Positions 8,995 through 17,789 of a stretch of DNA of 64,000 nucleotides are shown here, in pieces; the first letter of the stretch is position 1; every line of letters begins with the position of its first letter. The translations under genes were made by a program, and so were the position numbers. The notes under the pieces were generated by a model. The model worked only from the letters and a program-made list of their open reading frames with translations, did no database searches and was not told the origin of the DNA. The stretch is from Leifsonia sp. TF02-11 (GTDB taxonomy: Bacteria > Actinomycetota > Actinomycetes > Actinomycetales > Microbacteriaceae): the NCBI RefSeq assembly GCF_017565305.1, contig NZ_JAGEKP010000004.1, forward strand, positions 495,296 to 559,295, in the 5' to 3' direction.

Positions 8995-9041
8995 ACGCGA
9001 CGCGGCTGCGAGCGCTTCCACCTTTCGATGGATCCAGCGCG

Positions 9042-9047
9042 TACGGT
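9042..9047 (+). promoter_or_regulatory. -10 box TACGGT
   Basis: TACGGT, 6 nt before ATG 9054 of the LRV-repeat gene. Confidence 0.55.
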
Positions 9048-9053
9048 GGGGAT

Positions 9054-9542
9054 ATGTCCTGCATCCGCTTCAACACCCCCGCCCAGCGCCAGGCCATGCG
9101 CGACCACCGTCCCGCGATGCTCACGGCCGAGGAGGCCGCTGCGCTGCATCCTGCGCCGGAGTTCACCGAGAGCAAGCTGCGGCGGCTGCGGCTGCTCGCG
9201 TCCGACCCGAACCCGAAGATCCGGGAGGCCGTCGCCTCCAGCTACAACACGCCGGAGGACCTGTTCCTGACCCTGGCGAACGATCCGGACGAGGGCGTGC
9301 GCGGCTGCGTCGCCAAGAACGAGGCGACGCCGTGCGACATCCTGCGCTCGCTCGCGAGCGACCGCTCGGAGACCGTCAGGGGCTGGGTGGCGGTCAACTA
9401 TTACGTGCCGGCGGACGTGATGGAGAAGCTGGCGAAGGATCGCTCCAGGACGGTGCGCAGCCTCGTGAAGTGGAAGGCGCAGCTGGCCGAGGAGGACCAG
9501 ACGGAGACACCCGCCGCCGCGGAGCCCGCACTCCGGCCATGA
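9054..9542 (+). CDS. LRV/HEAT-like repeat protein
   Basis: A 162-residue protein with three or more alpha-helical repeats of about 25 residues, each containing a pattern like LASDPNPKIREAVASS, LANDPDEGVRGCVAKN and LASDRSETVRGWVAVN. This fits the variant leucine-rich repeat (LRV) family, a right-handed superhelix normally used for protein binding. The first ~45 residues are charged and the C-terminal tail is acidic and Ala/Pro rich. It overlaps the following S4 gene by 4 bp (ATGA), so the two are translated together. Partner and role are unknown. Confidence 0.8.
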   Translation: MSCIRFNTPAQRQAMRDHRPAMLTAEEAAALHPAPEFTESKLRRLRLLASDPNPKIREAVASSYNTPEDLFLTLANDPDEGVRGCVAKNEATPCDILRSLASDRSETVRGWVAVNYYVPADVMEKLAKDRSRTVRSLVKWKAQLAEEDQTETPAAAEPALRP

Positions 9543-9901
9543 CGAGCGTCCGCGTCGACGCCTGGGCCTGGGCCGTGCGCCTCTACAAGACCCGGTCCGC
9601 CGCGTCGGACGCCTGCAAGGCCGGCCACCTGAAGGTCAACGGCGACCGCGCGAAGCCGTCGCAGCAGGTGAAGGTGGGCGACGAAATCCGCGCGTACGTG
9701 GGCGGCGGCGAGAAGATCTACATCGCGCGCAGGCTCATCGTGAAGCGCGTGGGTGCCGCGGTCGCCGCCGAGTGCTTCGAGGACCGCACGCCGCCTCCCC
9801 CGCCGAAGACCGAGGCGCCGTCGGACGTCACCCGCGAGCGCGGTGCCGGCAGACCCACCAAGCGCGACCGGCGCCTGATCGAGCAGCTCCGGGGTCGCTG
9901 A
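9539..9901 (+). CDS. RNA-binding S4 domain protein (Hsp15-like)
   Basis: A 120-residue basic protein with an N-terminal S4 RNA-binding domain (VRVDAWAWAVRLYKTRS, then CKAGHLKVNGDRAKPSQQV). This is the arrangement of ribosome-associated heat shock protein Hsp15, which in Escherichia coli binds 50S subunits carrying a nascent chain. The C-terminal third is Pro/Arg rich. It is the middle gene of a coupled three-gene run: it overlaps the LRV gene by 4 bp and its stop shares one base with the DUF72 start. Ribosome rescue is inferred from the family. Confidence 0.85.
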   Translation: MTSVRVDAWAWAVRLYKTRSAASDACKAGHLKVNGDRAKPSQQVKVGDEIRAYVGGGEKIYIARRLIVKRVGAAVAAECFEDRTPPPPPKTEAPSDVTRERGAGRPTKRDRRLIEQLRGR

Positions 9902-10710
9902 TGGCGGTGGCGCGCGTCGGCATCTCCGGGTGGACCTACCCGCCCTGGCGCGGTGTCTTCTACCCGAAGGGGCTGCCGCATCGCGCCGAACTCGAGTATG
10001 CGTCGTCGAAGCTCGACTCGATCGAGATCAATGGCAGCTTCTATGCGCTGCAGAAGCCGTCGAGCTACCGCTCCTGGGCCGAGAACACGCCCGACGATTT
10101 CGTCTTCTCCGTGAAGGGCGGCCGCTACATCACGCACATCCTGCGGCTGCGCAACGCGCGGGCGGCGCTGGCCAGCTTCTTCGCGTCCGGGGTGCTCGCG
10201 CTCGGACCCAAGCTCGGGCCGATGCTCTGGCAGCTGCCGCCGAACCTGCCCTTGGATCCGGAGACGCTCGACGCGTTTCTCGCGTTGCTGCCGACGACGG
10301 CGGCCGAGGCGCGGACGCTCGCGGCCGAGACCACGCTGGAGGAGGGCCGCATCGATCTGATCTCCGGCGGCGAGCGACACCTGCGGCACGCGGTGGAGGC
10401 CCGGCACCCGAGCTTCGCCGACCCGGAGTTCGTCCGGATCGCGCGTGCGCACGGTGTCGCCGTCGTCCTCGCGGACACGGCCGGGCGCTATCCCGTGATC
10501 CGCGAGGTGACGGCCGACTTCGTCTACGTGCGCCTCCACGGCGACGAGGAACTGTACGCCAGCGGGTACACCGATGAGGCGCTGGACCGCTGGGCCGGCG
10601 AGCTGCGCGGGCATCTGGAGGCCGGGCGCGACGTCTACGCGTACTTCGACAACGATCTGAAGGTGCGCGCACCCTACGACGCGATGGGACTGCGCGACCG
10701 GCTGCGCTGA
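9901..10710 (+). CDS. DUF72 family protein
   Basis: A 269-residue protein of the DUF72 family (YecE-like), which folds as a TIM barrel. The family signature is clear at the N-terminus (GISGWTYPPWRGVFYP) and in SIEINGSFYALQKP, with further conserved blocks FVFSVKGGRYITH and FVYVRLHGDEELY. No reaction is established for the family, although structural similarity to sugar-phosphate isomerases has been noted. The ATG overlaps the S4 gene stop by one base (TGATG), so it is the third gene of the same unit. Confidence 0.85.
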   Translation: MAVARVGISGWTYPPWRGVFYPKGLPHRAELEYASSKLDSIEINGSFYALQKPSSYRSWAENTPDDFVFSVKGGRYITHILRLRNARAALASFFASGVLALGPKLGPMLWQLPPNLPLDPETLDAFLALLPTTAAEARTLAAETTLEEGRIDLISGGERHLRHAVEARHPSFADPEFVRIARAHGVAVVLADTAGRYPVIREVTADFVYVRLHGDEELYASGYTDEALDRWAGELRGHLEAGRDVYAYFDNDLKVRAPYDAMGLRDRLR

Positions 10711-10730
10711 ACGCGGCCGGTCGTCTCCGG

Positions 10731-11120
10731 TCAGTTCTGCAGGACCGAGATCACGTTGCCTGCCGGATCGCGGAACCACGCGATGTCCGGTCCGCGGTCG
10801 ACGGCCTTGCCGCGTGCGATGCCCTTCTCGTCGGTCGGCAGCGCGTCGTCGTCGTAGATCTTGGTCACGACGCCCTTCGCGTTGAGCTCGTCGACGGCCG
10901 CGTCGATGTCGGCGACGACGAGGTTGAGGATGGTGAAGCTCGCGGGCTGGTGGTCAGGCTTGGGGTAGACGAAGACATGGCTGCCCGCGGGGAGCGCGAT
11001 GTCGAGGTTGCCCATCGGGCCGTCGGTGACGTCGAGGCCGAGTGCGTCCCGGTAGAACGAGCGCGCCGCATCGATGTCGTTCACGCTGAATCCGCTGAAG
11101 ATCTCGAGAGTGGTGACCAT
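10731..11120 (-). CDS. VOC (glyoxalase-fold) family protein
   Basis: A single-domain vicinal oxygen chelate protein of 129 residues with paired beta-alpha-beta-beta-beta modules. The N-terminal module begins with FSVNDIDAARSFYRDALGL and the C-terminal one ends with DIAWFRDPAGNVISVLQN. Members include glyoxalases, dioxygenases and resistance proteins; nothing here selects one. ATG 11120 is preferred over a GTG-initiated form three codons longer because the family begins at this methionine. It is convergent with the DUF72 gene. Confidence 0.82.
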   Translation of the reverse strand: MVTTLEIFSGFSVNDIDAARSFYRDALGLDVTDGPMGNLDIALPAGSHVFVYPKPDHQPASFTILNLVVADIDAAVDELNAKGVVTKIYDDDALPTDEKGIARGKAVDRGPDIAWFRDPAGNVISVLQN

Positions 11121-11153
11121 GCGATCCACTCTGCCCCGAGCCGACCCGCGAGT

Positions 11154-12098
11154 CTAGACGAAGCGGACCGCTTCCTGCAGCCGTGGCCGCAGTTCGAACG
11201 CCCGGTCGACGCTCTCGCGGCCCGCCGCGTCGGCGCCGTCGCGCAGGATCTTCGGCAGCAGCGATCGCCGCACGACCAGCGACCCGGACAGCCGCCCGCG
11301 CTGGACGACGTCGAACGGCACGGCGAGCGCGTCGTCGGGGACGACGACGATCAGGCCGGTGAAGCGGACCCCTGCCTGGCGCGCGAAGCTCTTGGCCGAT
11401 GCGTGGAGCTCGTGGAACGGCTGCTCCTCGCGGCGGATGCCTGCACCCGTGAGTTCACCTTTGGCGAGCTTGACCTCGCTCCCCCAGTCGGCGGAGCGAA
11501 CGGCGAACAGGCCGGCGGGGCCGAGCACGATGTGGTCGAGCTTGGCATCCGTCGCCGGGTGCACCGCGACATCATTCCAGATCGTGAAGCCGATGCCCAG
11601 GCCAGAGACGGCGCGGGCCGTCGCCTCCTCGGCGAGCGCCTCCGCCAGCAGCATGCGGATCTCGCGCGGCGCCGAGCGCACGAGCCCGGGGTCGTACGGG
11701 TCGGCGTCGGAGCCGCGGCCCATCCATTCACGCATGAGGGTCAGGAACCGCTCGCGCGCCCGTCCGCCCGGGTGCCCGTAGCTGCGCGCCCGCACGGTGG
11801 CCCCGCGCGCGGACGCGCGCGTCGCGTGGAAGGTCGCGCTGAATCCTCCGCCGCCGGACTCTCCGGAGACGGCGTCGACCATGAGGCTCTCGCCGCGGTC
11901 GTAGCGCGCGCGGTCCTCCGGGTCGCCGACGAGCTCCCATGCCGCCTGCACCGCCTGGAAAGCCGCTGCCGTCCCGCCGGTGTCCGGGTGCGTGGCGCGG
12001 GCGAGGCGCCGGTAGGCGCGGCGCAACTCGTCCTGGCTGACGGTCGCACTGACCCCGAGCACCTCGTACGGGCTCGGCGCGGCGGGACTGTCGGTCAT
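11154..12098 (-). CDS. DnaJ-NERD fusion protein
   Basis: A 314-residue protein with an N-terminal J domain (residues ~9-68, YEVLGVSATVSQDELRRAYR, HPD intact in ATHPDTGG) and a C-terminal NERD (nuclease-related) domain at about 150-260 (KLDHIVLGPAGLFAVRSADW, then KLAKGELTGAG). NERD domains resemble restriction-like endonucleases. The Gly/Arg-rich linker suits a flexible tether. The combination suggests recruitment of DnaK to a nucleic-acid-associated partner, but this is inference. A TAGTGT hexamer lies 8 nt before the ATG, slightly longer than at neighbouring leaderless genes. Confidence 0.8.
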   Translation of the reverse strand: MTDSPAAPSPYEVLGVSATVSQDELRRAYRRLARATHPDTGGTAAAFQAVQAAWELVGDPEDRARYDRGESLMVDAVSGESGGGGFSATFHATRASARGATVRARSYGHPGGRARERFLTLMREWMGRGSDADPYDPGLVRSAPREIRMLLAEALAEEATARAVSGLGIGFTIWNDVAVHPATDAKLDHIVLGPAGLFAVRSADWGSEVKLAKGELTGAGIRREEQPFHELHASAKSFARQAGVRFTGLIVVVPDDALAVPFDVVQRGRLSGSLVVRRSLLPKILRDGADAAGRESVDRAFELRPRLQEAVRFV

Positions 12099-12234
12099 GG
12101 TTCACGACACTATCGGGCGGATCCGCGAGTTCGCTTGATTTCCGGTGTGGGCGCAATGTGATTGAGGACGGAATCTGACCGCTAGCCCTCCTACGCTGGA
12201 ATCACAGGAACGGACAACCGAAAGGGCAGGAATC

Positions 12235-12615
12235 ATGACCATCAGCGATTGGCGTATCGAGCTCATCATCGTCCCCGTCACCGATGTCGACCGGGCCAAG
12301 GCCTTCTACGTCGACGCGCTCGGCTGGAACGCGGACCACGACCAGGTCGTCTCCCCCACCCTCCGGTTCGTGCAGGTGACGCCTCCCGGTTCGGCCTGCT
12401 CGATCGCGTTCGGCCTGGGACTGACCGACATGGTCCCCGGCACGATGAAGGGCCTGCAGATCGTCATCCCGGACGCCGACGAGGCGCTCGCCCACCTGCG
12501 CGAGAACGGAGTGGAGGCCGTCGGCGTCGACGAGCAGTCCTGGGGGCGGTTCGTCTACTTCACCGACCCGGACGGCAACGGCTGGAGCCTGCAGCAGATG
12601 ATCCCGAGGGACTAG
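12235..12615 (+). CDS. VOC (glyoxalase-fold) family protein
   Basis: A 126-residue vicinal oxygen chelate protein: N-terminal IELIIVPVTDVDRAKAFYVD and C-terminal GRFVYFTDPDGNGWSLQQM show both half-domains. It is distinct from the VOC protein at 10731-11120. An AGGAAT-type ribosome site precedes the ATG, and a GGAATCA stretch further upstream belongs to the leader. It converges on crtEb, with only 3 bp between the stop codons. Substrate unknown. Confidence 0.82.
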   Translation: MTISDWRIELIIVPVTDVDRAKAFYVDALGWNADHDQVVSPTLRFVQVTPPGSACSIAFGLGLTDMVPGTMKGLQIVIPDADEALAHLRENGVEAVGVDEQSWGRFVYFTDPDGNGWSLQQMIPRD

Positions 12616-12618
12616 GGC

Positions 12619-13503
12619 TCAGCTCCGCCAGAGCGCGGAGGCGATCAACAGCAGGGTGACGGCGAAACCACAGGCGTAGTTGATCCAGAGGAAGCGCCGC
12701 CAGCCCCGGTTGGCGGCGCTTCCGCGTTCGTCGGGCAGGGACCAGAACGGCGCGGCGGTCAGCAGATACGGCACCGCGAGCAGCGCGCCGACCGGCCCGG
12801 GCCAGGGCGTACCGAGCATCGCCAGACCTGCGGCCGTCCACGCGGCCATCGCGAACCGTGTCGTCCAGGCGGCGCCGAGCACCGTCGCTATCGAGGCGAT
12901 CCCGGCCTCCCGGTCGGGCACGATGTCCTGTACCGCGCCGAACGCGTGGCTGCCGACGCCCCACAGGAAGAACGCGACCAGCACCAGCCACAGCGCGGGT
13001 GTGAACACCGCTCCGGCGAGGACGAGACCGTAGAGCGCCGGGCTGACGAAGTGGAAGCTGGAGGTCGCCGAATCGAGGAAGGGGACCTCCTTGAAGCGCA
13101 GGCCCGCGACCGAGTACGCCACCAGCGCGAAGAGGCTCACCGCGAGCACGAGCCACGACAGGGGCGGCCCGACGGCGACGAGGAACACGAGGAAGGGGAC
13201 GTTCGTCACCGCGGCGGCGACGAGCGTCGCCCGGTGCACGCGCCGGTCGAGCAGGACGCCCTCCGCGCCGCCCTTGCGCGGATTGCGCAGGTCGGACTCG
13301 TAGTCGAACACGTCGTTGATCCCGTAGAGCGCGAGGTTGTACGGCACCAGGAAGTACAGCGTGCCGACCACGAGCACGGTGTCGACGCGTCCGGTGGTGA
13401 GCAGGTAGGCGGCGGCGAACGGGAACGCGGTGTTGATCCAGCTGAGCGGGCGGGAGGCCAGCACCAGCTGGCGAAGCAGCGAAGGCGCGGTGGTCGTGGT
13501 CAT
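12619..13503 (-). CDS. crtEb: Lycopene elongase / UbiA-type prenyltransferase
   Basis: A membrane prenyltransferase of 294 residues that adds C5 units (DMAPP) to lycopene, giving the C45/C50 acyclic carotenoids nonaflavuxanthin and flavuxanthin. The UbiA-type aspartate motif is NDVFDYESDLRNPRKGG at about residues 65-80 and the second is DIVPDREAGI near 205; eight or nine hydrophobic segments follow the family pattern. It is the last gene of the crt operon and overlaps crtYf by 4 bp. Assignment rests on sequence motifs plus the crtYe/crtYf context, which separates it from ubiquinone-type UbiA enzymes. Confidence 0.93.
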   Translation of the reverse strand: MTTTTAPSLLRQLVLASRPLSWINTAFPFAAAYLLTTGRVDTVLVVGTLYFLVPYNLALYGINDVFDYESDLRNPRKGGAEGVLLDRRVHRATLVAAAVTNVPFLVFLVAVGPPLSWLVLAVSLFALVAYSVAGLRFKEVPFLDSATSSFHFVSPALYGLVLAGAVFTPALWLVLVAFFLWGVGSHAFGAVQDIVPDREAGIASIATVLGAAWTTRFAMAAWTAAGLAMLGTPWPGPVGALLAVPYLLTAAPFWSLPDERGSAANRGWRRFLWINYACGFAVTLLLIASALWRS

Positions 13504-13817
13504 GCCGGCCTCCGTCGCAGGAGGATCCAGAGGCCGGTGAGGATCAGGAGCCCGCCGACCGGGTAGGCGAGATCCTCGACGGGGACCAGGCCGATGCGGG
13601 CTCCGGAGACCGTGTGCGGGGCGTACGTCATCAGGCCTGCGGCGATCATCGCGTTGTCGAAGACGACCGTGAGCACCACCAGCACCAGCACGGAGACGAT
13701 CGCCGGGAGCCACCATCGGCGCACGAGCCTTGCGCGATCGGGCTCGCGGGCGAGCGCGACCGCGAGCACGGCGACGGCCGACGCCAGGAAGACGAGGTCG
13801 ATGAGGAGGTAGGTCAT
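13500..13817 (-). CDS. crtYf: C50 carotenoid epsilon-cyclase subunit
   Basis: A 105-residue membrane protein with three hydrophobic segments, one half of the heterodimeric C50 carotenoid cyclase that converts flavuxanthin to decaprenoxanthin in Corynebacterium (gamma- or beta-ring products in related genera). The lycopene cyclase domain motif is seen as TVFDNAMIAAGLMTY and PVEDLAYP. It overlaps crtYe and crtEb by 4 bp on each side. Ring type (epsilon, beta or gamma) cannot be fixed from sequence alone. Confidence 0.88.
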   Translation of the reverse strand: MTYLLIDLVFLASAVAVLAVALAREPDRARLVRRWWLPAIVSVLVLVVLTVVFDNAMIAAGLMTYAPHTVSGARIGLVPVEDLAYPVGGLLILTGLWILLRRRPA

Positions 13818-14140
13818 CGGCGCCGCTCCCGGCGGTCGAGCGCCGCGCGGACGCCGAAGAGCAGGATCAGCGTCAGATAGCAGAGGAACGCGAGGAACAC
13901 CGGTTCCTCCAACGGGAGCTCGGGGGCGAGCTCGACGCCGGTCATGAACGGCGAGCTTCCGCGCGCGAAGACCCCGAGCGCGATCCCCGCGGCATCCCAG
14001 CAGAGGAAGAAGGCCAGCCCGACGACCAGCGTCAGCGCGGCACGGCGGGCATCCCGCCAGAAGACCAGGGAGAACCGTCGGTCGAGCAGAACGAGTGCGG
14101 CGGAAGCGATCGACAGGCAGGCGAGGTAGGCGACGCTCAC
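13814..14140 (-). CDS. crtYe: C50 carotenoid epsilon-cyclase subunit
   Basis: A 108-residue membrane protein with three hydrophobic segments and the conserved CWDAAGIALGVF and LPLEEPVFLAFLCYLTL blocks of lycopene-cyclase domain proteins. It pairs with CrtYf to form the heterodimeric C50 cyclase. The GTG at 14140 overlaps the crtI stop (GTGA), which is why the long open frame extending upstream is not used. Its own stop overlaps the crtYf start. Confidence 0.88.
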   Translation of the reverse strand: MSVAYLACLSIASAALVLLDRRFSLVFWRDARRAALTLVVGLAFFLCWDAAGIALGVFARGSSPFMTGVELAPELPLEEPVFLAFLCYLTLILLFGVRAALDRRERRR

Positions 14141-15768
14141 GGCACCCGCTCCGGCCGTCCCGCTGGAGCCAGCGGCTCGGCCAGCCGCTCCGCGGAGTCG
14201 TCGCCGCGCAGCCGCTTGACGACCAGCTCCGCGCTGATCAGGCACATCGGCAGCCCGATGCCGGGAATGGTCGACGAGCCGGCGTACAGGAGGCCGTCGA
14301 CCCGGCGCGAGGCGTTGCCCGGTCGGAAGAACGCGCTCTGCCGCAGCGTGTGCGCCAGCCCGAGCGCACCGCCGCGCCAGGCGTTGACCTGCTGGGCGAA
14401 GTCGTCGGGGCCGACGGTGCGCCGCACCACGACCCGGTCGGCGAGATCGGGGATGCCCGCCCAGGCGGCGATCTGCGCGACCGCCGCGTCGGCAGTGCGC
14501 TCGACGAGACGGTCGCCCGCTCCGTCGACGCCGCCTGCGCCGATCGACACGTCGGCGGCCACCGGCACGAGGACGAACAGGTTCTCGTGGCCGGCCGGCG
14601 CGACGCCGGGATCGGTCGCGCTCGGCCTGCAGACGTACAGCGATGCGGGGTCGGGGATGCCGGGGCGCGGGCCGAACACGCGCGAGAAACCGGCCTCCCA
14701 GTCGGCCGTGAAGAACAGGTTGTGATGCGACAGCTGCGGGAGGCCGCCGCGCACGCCGAGCATCGCCAGCACGGCTCCCGGTCCGGGATCGCGGCCGCGC
14801 CAGCGGCGTTCGGGGTGCGTGCGCAGCCCGGGAGCGAGCAGCTGCGTCTCCGTGTGGTGCAGGTCGGCGGCGGAGACGACGAGGTCGGCCTCGGCGAGCT
14901 GGAGAGCACCCGCCGCGTCGAGCCATTCGACACCGGAGACCCTGGCCCTGGTCCGGCGGCCGGCGGCCTCCGTGCGGATGGCCACGGCACGGGCACCGGT
15001 GACGAGCTGCGCTCCCCCGGCTTCGGCGAGCGCCGCGATCCGTGCGACGAGCTCGGCGAAGCCTCCCATCGGGTAGCGGACGCCGTCGTCCAGGTCGAGG
15101 TGGCTCATCAGGTGGTACATGCTCGGTGCGCGTCCGGGCGACGTGCCGAGGAAGACGGCGGGATAGCCGAGGAGCTGGCGGAGGCGCGGGTCGTCCACGA
15201 AGCCGGCGGCGTAGCGGTCGAGCGGTTCCACGAGCAGTCGCACGAGCCGGCCGAGTCGCCGGATCACGGCGGGGTCGAGCAGCGGGCGCGGCGACGCGTA
15301 GGTCGCGTAAAGGAATCGGTCGACCGCGAGCCGGTAGGTCTCGGATGCGCTCGCCAGGTAGCGGTCGAGGGCTGCGGCGCCTCCCGGCTCGACGCTCTCG
15401 AACAGAGCGCGGTTCGCCGCTCCGCTGGACCGGATGTCGAGTGGTGCCTCCGCCCCCTCGGCGAACAGCCGGTAGCCGGGATCGAGCGTCACCAGGTCGA
15501 GCTGCTCCTGCGCGCTCGTGCCCAGGAGCCGGAAGAAGTGGTCGAAGACCTCGGGCATCAGGTACCAGGACGGCCCGGTGTCGAAGCGGAATCCGTCGGC
15601 CTCCCACAGGCCGGCTCGGCCGCCGAGCACGTCCCGCTGCTCGAGCACCGTGACCCGGTGGCCGTCGTGCGCCAGCAGGGCGGCCGTCGCGAGCCCCGAG
15701 ATCCCGCCGCCGATCACGACGGCGCGGCGCGGGCCGGAAGAGCGGTCGTGCCCGGTGCGCGCCGTCAC
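14137..15768 (-). CDS. crtI: Phytoene desaturase
   Basis: An FAD-dependent desaturase of 543 residues that converts phytoene to lycopene in four steps. The N-terminal Rossmann motif is VVIGGGISGLATAALLAHDG, the conserved substrate segment is DTGPSWYLMP, and the C-terminal FAD-binding carotenoid-oxidoreductase block contains GLLYAGSSTIPGIGLPMCL. The GTG at 15768 overlaps the crtB stop (GTGA). Length is at the upper end for bacterial CrtI (about 490-550). Confidence 0.94.
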   Translation of the reverse strand: MTARTGHDRSSGPRRAVVIGGGISGLATAALLAHDGHRVTVLEQRDVLGGRAGLWEADGFRFDTGPSWYLMPEVFDHFFRLLGTSAQEQLDLVTLDPGYRLFAEGAEAPLDIRSSGAANRALFESVEPGGAAALDRYLASASETYRLAVDRFLYATYASPRPLLDPAVIRRLGRLVRLLVEPLDRYAAGFVDDPRLRQLLGYPAVFLGTSPGRAPSMYHLMSHLDLDDGVRYPMGGFAELVARIAALAEAGGAQLVTGARAVAIRTEAAGRRTRARVSGVEWLDAAGALQLAEADLVVSAADLHHTETQLLAPGLRTHPERRWRGRDPGPGAVLAMLGVRGGLPQLSHHNLFFTADWEAGFSRVFGPRPGIPDPASLYVCRPSATDPGVAPAGHENLFVLVPVAADVSIGAGGVDGAGDRLVERTADAAVAQIAAWAGIPDLADRVVVRRTVGPDDFAQQVNAWRGGALGLAHTLRQSAFFRPGNASRRVDGLLYAGSSTIPGIGLPMCLISAELVVKRLRGDDSAERLAEPLAPAGRPERVP

Positions 15769-16667
15769 CGCAGTGTCTCCGCGGTCGCCCGGACCAGGAC
15801 GGCCAGCTTCGTGCGCGTCGGAACGCTGACCCGGCGCGCGATCAGGTCGGCGGCCGGCGTGGCGCGGATGCGGTCGCTCAACTCGGAGAACAGACCGTGC
15901 GCCGCCAGGATCGCGCGACGGCAGTTCGCCGGGAGCTCGGGGATGACATCGGCGGCGGCTCCCAGATCGCAGTCGATGTCGACCACGAGCGCGAGCTTCT
16001 GGCGCTCGGTCAGCTGGGCCGGGTCGATGCCGGGGAAGTAGCTCCGCCCGAGCTCGGCGTAGTCGACCGCGAGGTCGCGCAGGAAGTTGAGCTTCTGGAA
16101 GGCCGCGCCGAGGCGTCGGGCGCCGGCCTCCAGGCGCTGTCTGACGGGGTCGGCGACGGGCGCGTCGTGCAGGAACACCGCCAGGCACATCAGGCCGACG
16201 ACCTCCGCCGAGCCGTAGATGTAGGTGCTGAGCTCGTCGGCGCTGAAGTCGACCGGATCGAGGTCGCGCCGCATCGACGCGAAGAACGGGCGGGTCAGCT
16301 CGGGTCCGATGCCCGCGGTGCGCGCCGTGCGGGCGAAGGCGTGCACGACGACGTTGGCGCTGTAGCCGACCCGCAGCGCGCGCTCGGTGTCGTCCTCCAG
16401 GGCGTCGAGCATCTCCGCGATCTCGGCCGGGGACAGTCCGGCCTCCGCGGCGGCTCCGTCGACGATCTCGTCGGCCACCCGCACCAGCGCATAGACGTCC
16501 TCCACCCCCGGGCGCACGGACGGCGCCAGCAGGCGCGTCGCCATCCCGAACGACGTCGAGTACTCGTGGATGATCGTGGCGGCGCTGCGGTGTGCCGCCT
16601 GCCCGTACAGCGCGAGATCGGTCGGCGGGGACGAGGCCGCGGCGGGCGACGGGACGACGCGCGTCAT
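15765..16667 (-). CDS. crtB: Phytoene synthase
   Basis: Head-to-head condensation of two geranylgeranyl diphosphates to phytoene. The protein has 300 residues. The first aspartate-rich motif is RVADEIVDG at about residue 66 and the second is NFLRDLAVDYAELGRSYFP at about 190, both as expected for trans-isoprenyl synthases of the squalene/phytoene family. The ATG at 16667 overlaps the crtE stop by 4 bp. Confidence 0.94.
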   Translation of the reverse strand: MTRVVPSPAAASSPPTDLALYGQAAHRSAATIIHEYSTSFGMATRLLAPSVRPGVEDVYALVRVADEIVDGAAAEAGLSPAEIAEMLDALEDDTERALRVGYSANVVVHAFARTARTAGIGPELTRPFFASMRRDLDPVDFSADELSTYIYGSAEVVGLMCLAVFLHDAPVADPVRQRLEAGARRLGAAFQKLNFLRDLAVDYAELGRSYFPGIDPAQLTERQKLALVVDIDCDLGAAADVIPELPANCRRAILAAHGLFSELSDRIRATPAADLIARRVSVPTRTKLAVLVRATAETLR

Positions 16668-17773
16668 GACGTCCGCCCGACGCAGGTCAGCGCGAGCCCG
16701 GTGAGGGCCGCGGCGAGTTCGGCGGGGACCAGCGCCGAGTCGAGTGCCGCGATCGCGGCCGCGACGTGCGCGGCGAGCTGACGCTCCACGTGCGCCCGCG
16801 CGCCGCAGCGCTCCAGCGCCCCGCACGCCGCCGCCGCGTCGGCGGCGCTCAGGTCGGGGCGGCCCAGCAGCGGCCCGATCGCGGGCCACTCCGCGGTTCC
16901 GCGCGCGAAGGCGATCAGCGAGGTCTGCTTGCCCTGGCGGAGGTCGCTGCTCGTGCTCTTGCCGGTCACGGACTCCTCCCCGAACACGCCGAGGAGGTCG
17001 TCGCCCAGCTGGAAGGCCGTGCCGACGAGCCGTCCATAGCCCGCGAGGAGGTCGCGGAGCTCCTCGCCGGCGCCGGCGAGGGCCGCACCGGCCGCGAGCG
17101 GAGCCGCCACGGTGTACTCGGCGGTCTTCTGCTCCGTCATCGCGAGCACGTCCTCGATCCGGCCCCCGGACAGTCCGGTCGCCAGGCCGACGTCGGCCAG
17201 CTCGCCCGCGGCCGTCACGAACACCGCGCGGTCGAGCAGATCGAGGATCAGCGAGCGCGCGGGCTCCGCAGTCGACAGCCGCGCGACCCGCTGGATGGCG
17301 GCGTGGAGCAGGAGGTCGCCGGCGAGGATGGCGGCCGACTGGCCCCAGAGCAGCGCTCGCGCCGCGTCGGCCCCGCGGAACACCGCATCGGCACTGAACT
17401 CGCCCGCGACGTTCGGCCGGCCCCTGCGCACGGTGTCGCCGTCGATCACGTCATCGTGGAGCAGGAACGCGGTGTGCAGGAGCTCGAACGCCAGAGCGGT
17501 CTGCACGGCGTCGGACCGGCCGCCGGCGCCGTTCAATCCGTGGTAGGCGGTCAGCACGAGGCGGGGTCGCAGTCGCTTGCCGCCGCGGGCGGACTCGGTC
17601 ACGCTCTGCCACAGCCGCAGGTAGGCGTCGCCGTACTCGGCGGCCTCGGCGCTGCGGGCGGCGAGGAACGCCGAGAACTCGTGCTCGACGAGGAGCAGGT
17701 CCGCCTCGATCGCGTCGGCGACGTTCTCCCTCGGGCTGCTGACGCCCGCGCTGTCCGGATGGAGCTGGGTCAT
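16664..17773 (-). CDS. crtE: Geranylgeranyl diphosphate synthase
   Basis: A polyprenyl diphosphate synthase of 369 residues that supplies C20 precursor. The first aspartate-rich motif is LLHDDVIDGD and the second is QLGDDLLGVF; the basic motif GGKRLRPRL is near residue 65. It is the first gene of the six-gene crt operon and is divergent from the MarR regulator. AAGGGAAG lies about 10 nt before the ATG. The operon promoter must lie in the 76-bp intergenic region that contains the palindromic operator. Confidence 0.93.
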   Translation of the reverse strand: MTQLHPDSAGVSSPRENVADAIEADLLLVEHEFSAFLAARSAEAAEYGDAYLRLWQSVTESARGGKRLRPRLVLTAYHGLNGAGGRSDAVQTALAFELLHTAFLLHDDVIDGDTVRRGRPNVAGEFSADAVFRGADAARALLWGQSAAILAGDLLLHAAIQRVARLSTAEPARSLILDLLDRAVFVTAAGELADVGLATGLSGGRIEDVLAMTEQKTAEYTVAAPLAAGAALAGAGEELRDLLAGYGRLVGTAFQLGDDLLGVFGEESVTGKSTSSDLRQGKQTSLIAFARGTAEWPAIGPLLGRPDLSAADAAAACGALERCGARAHVERQLAAHVAAAIAALDSALVPAELAAALTGLALTCVGRTS

Positions 17774-17789
17774 GCGACGATCTTCCCTT

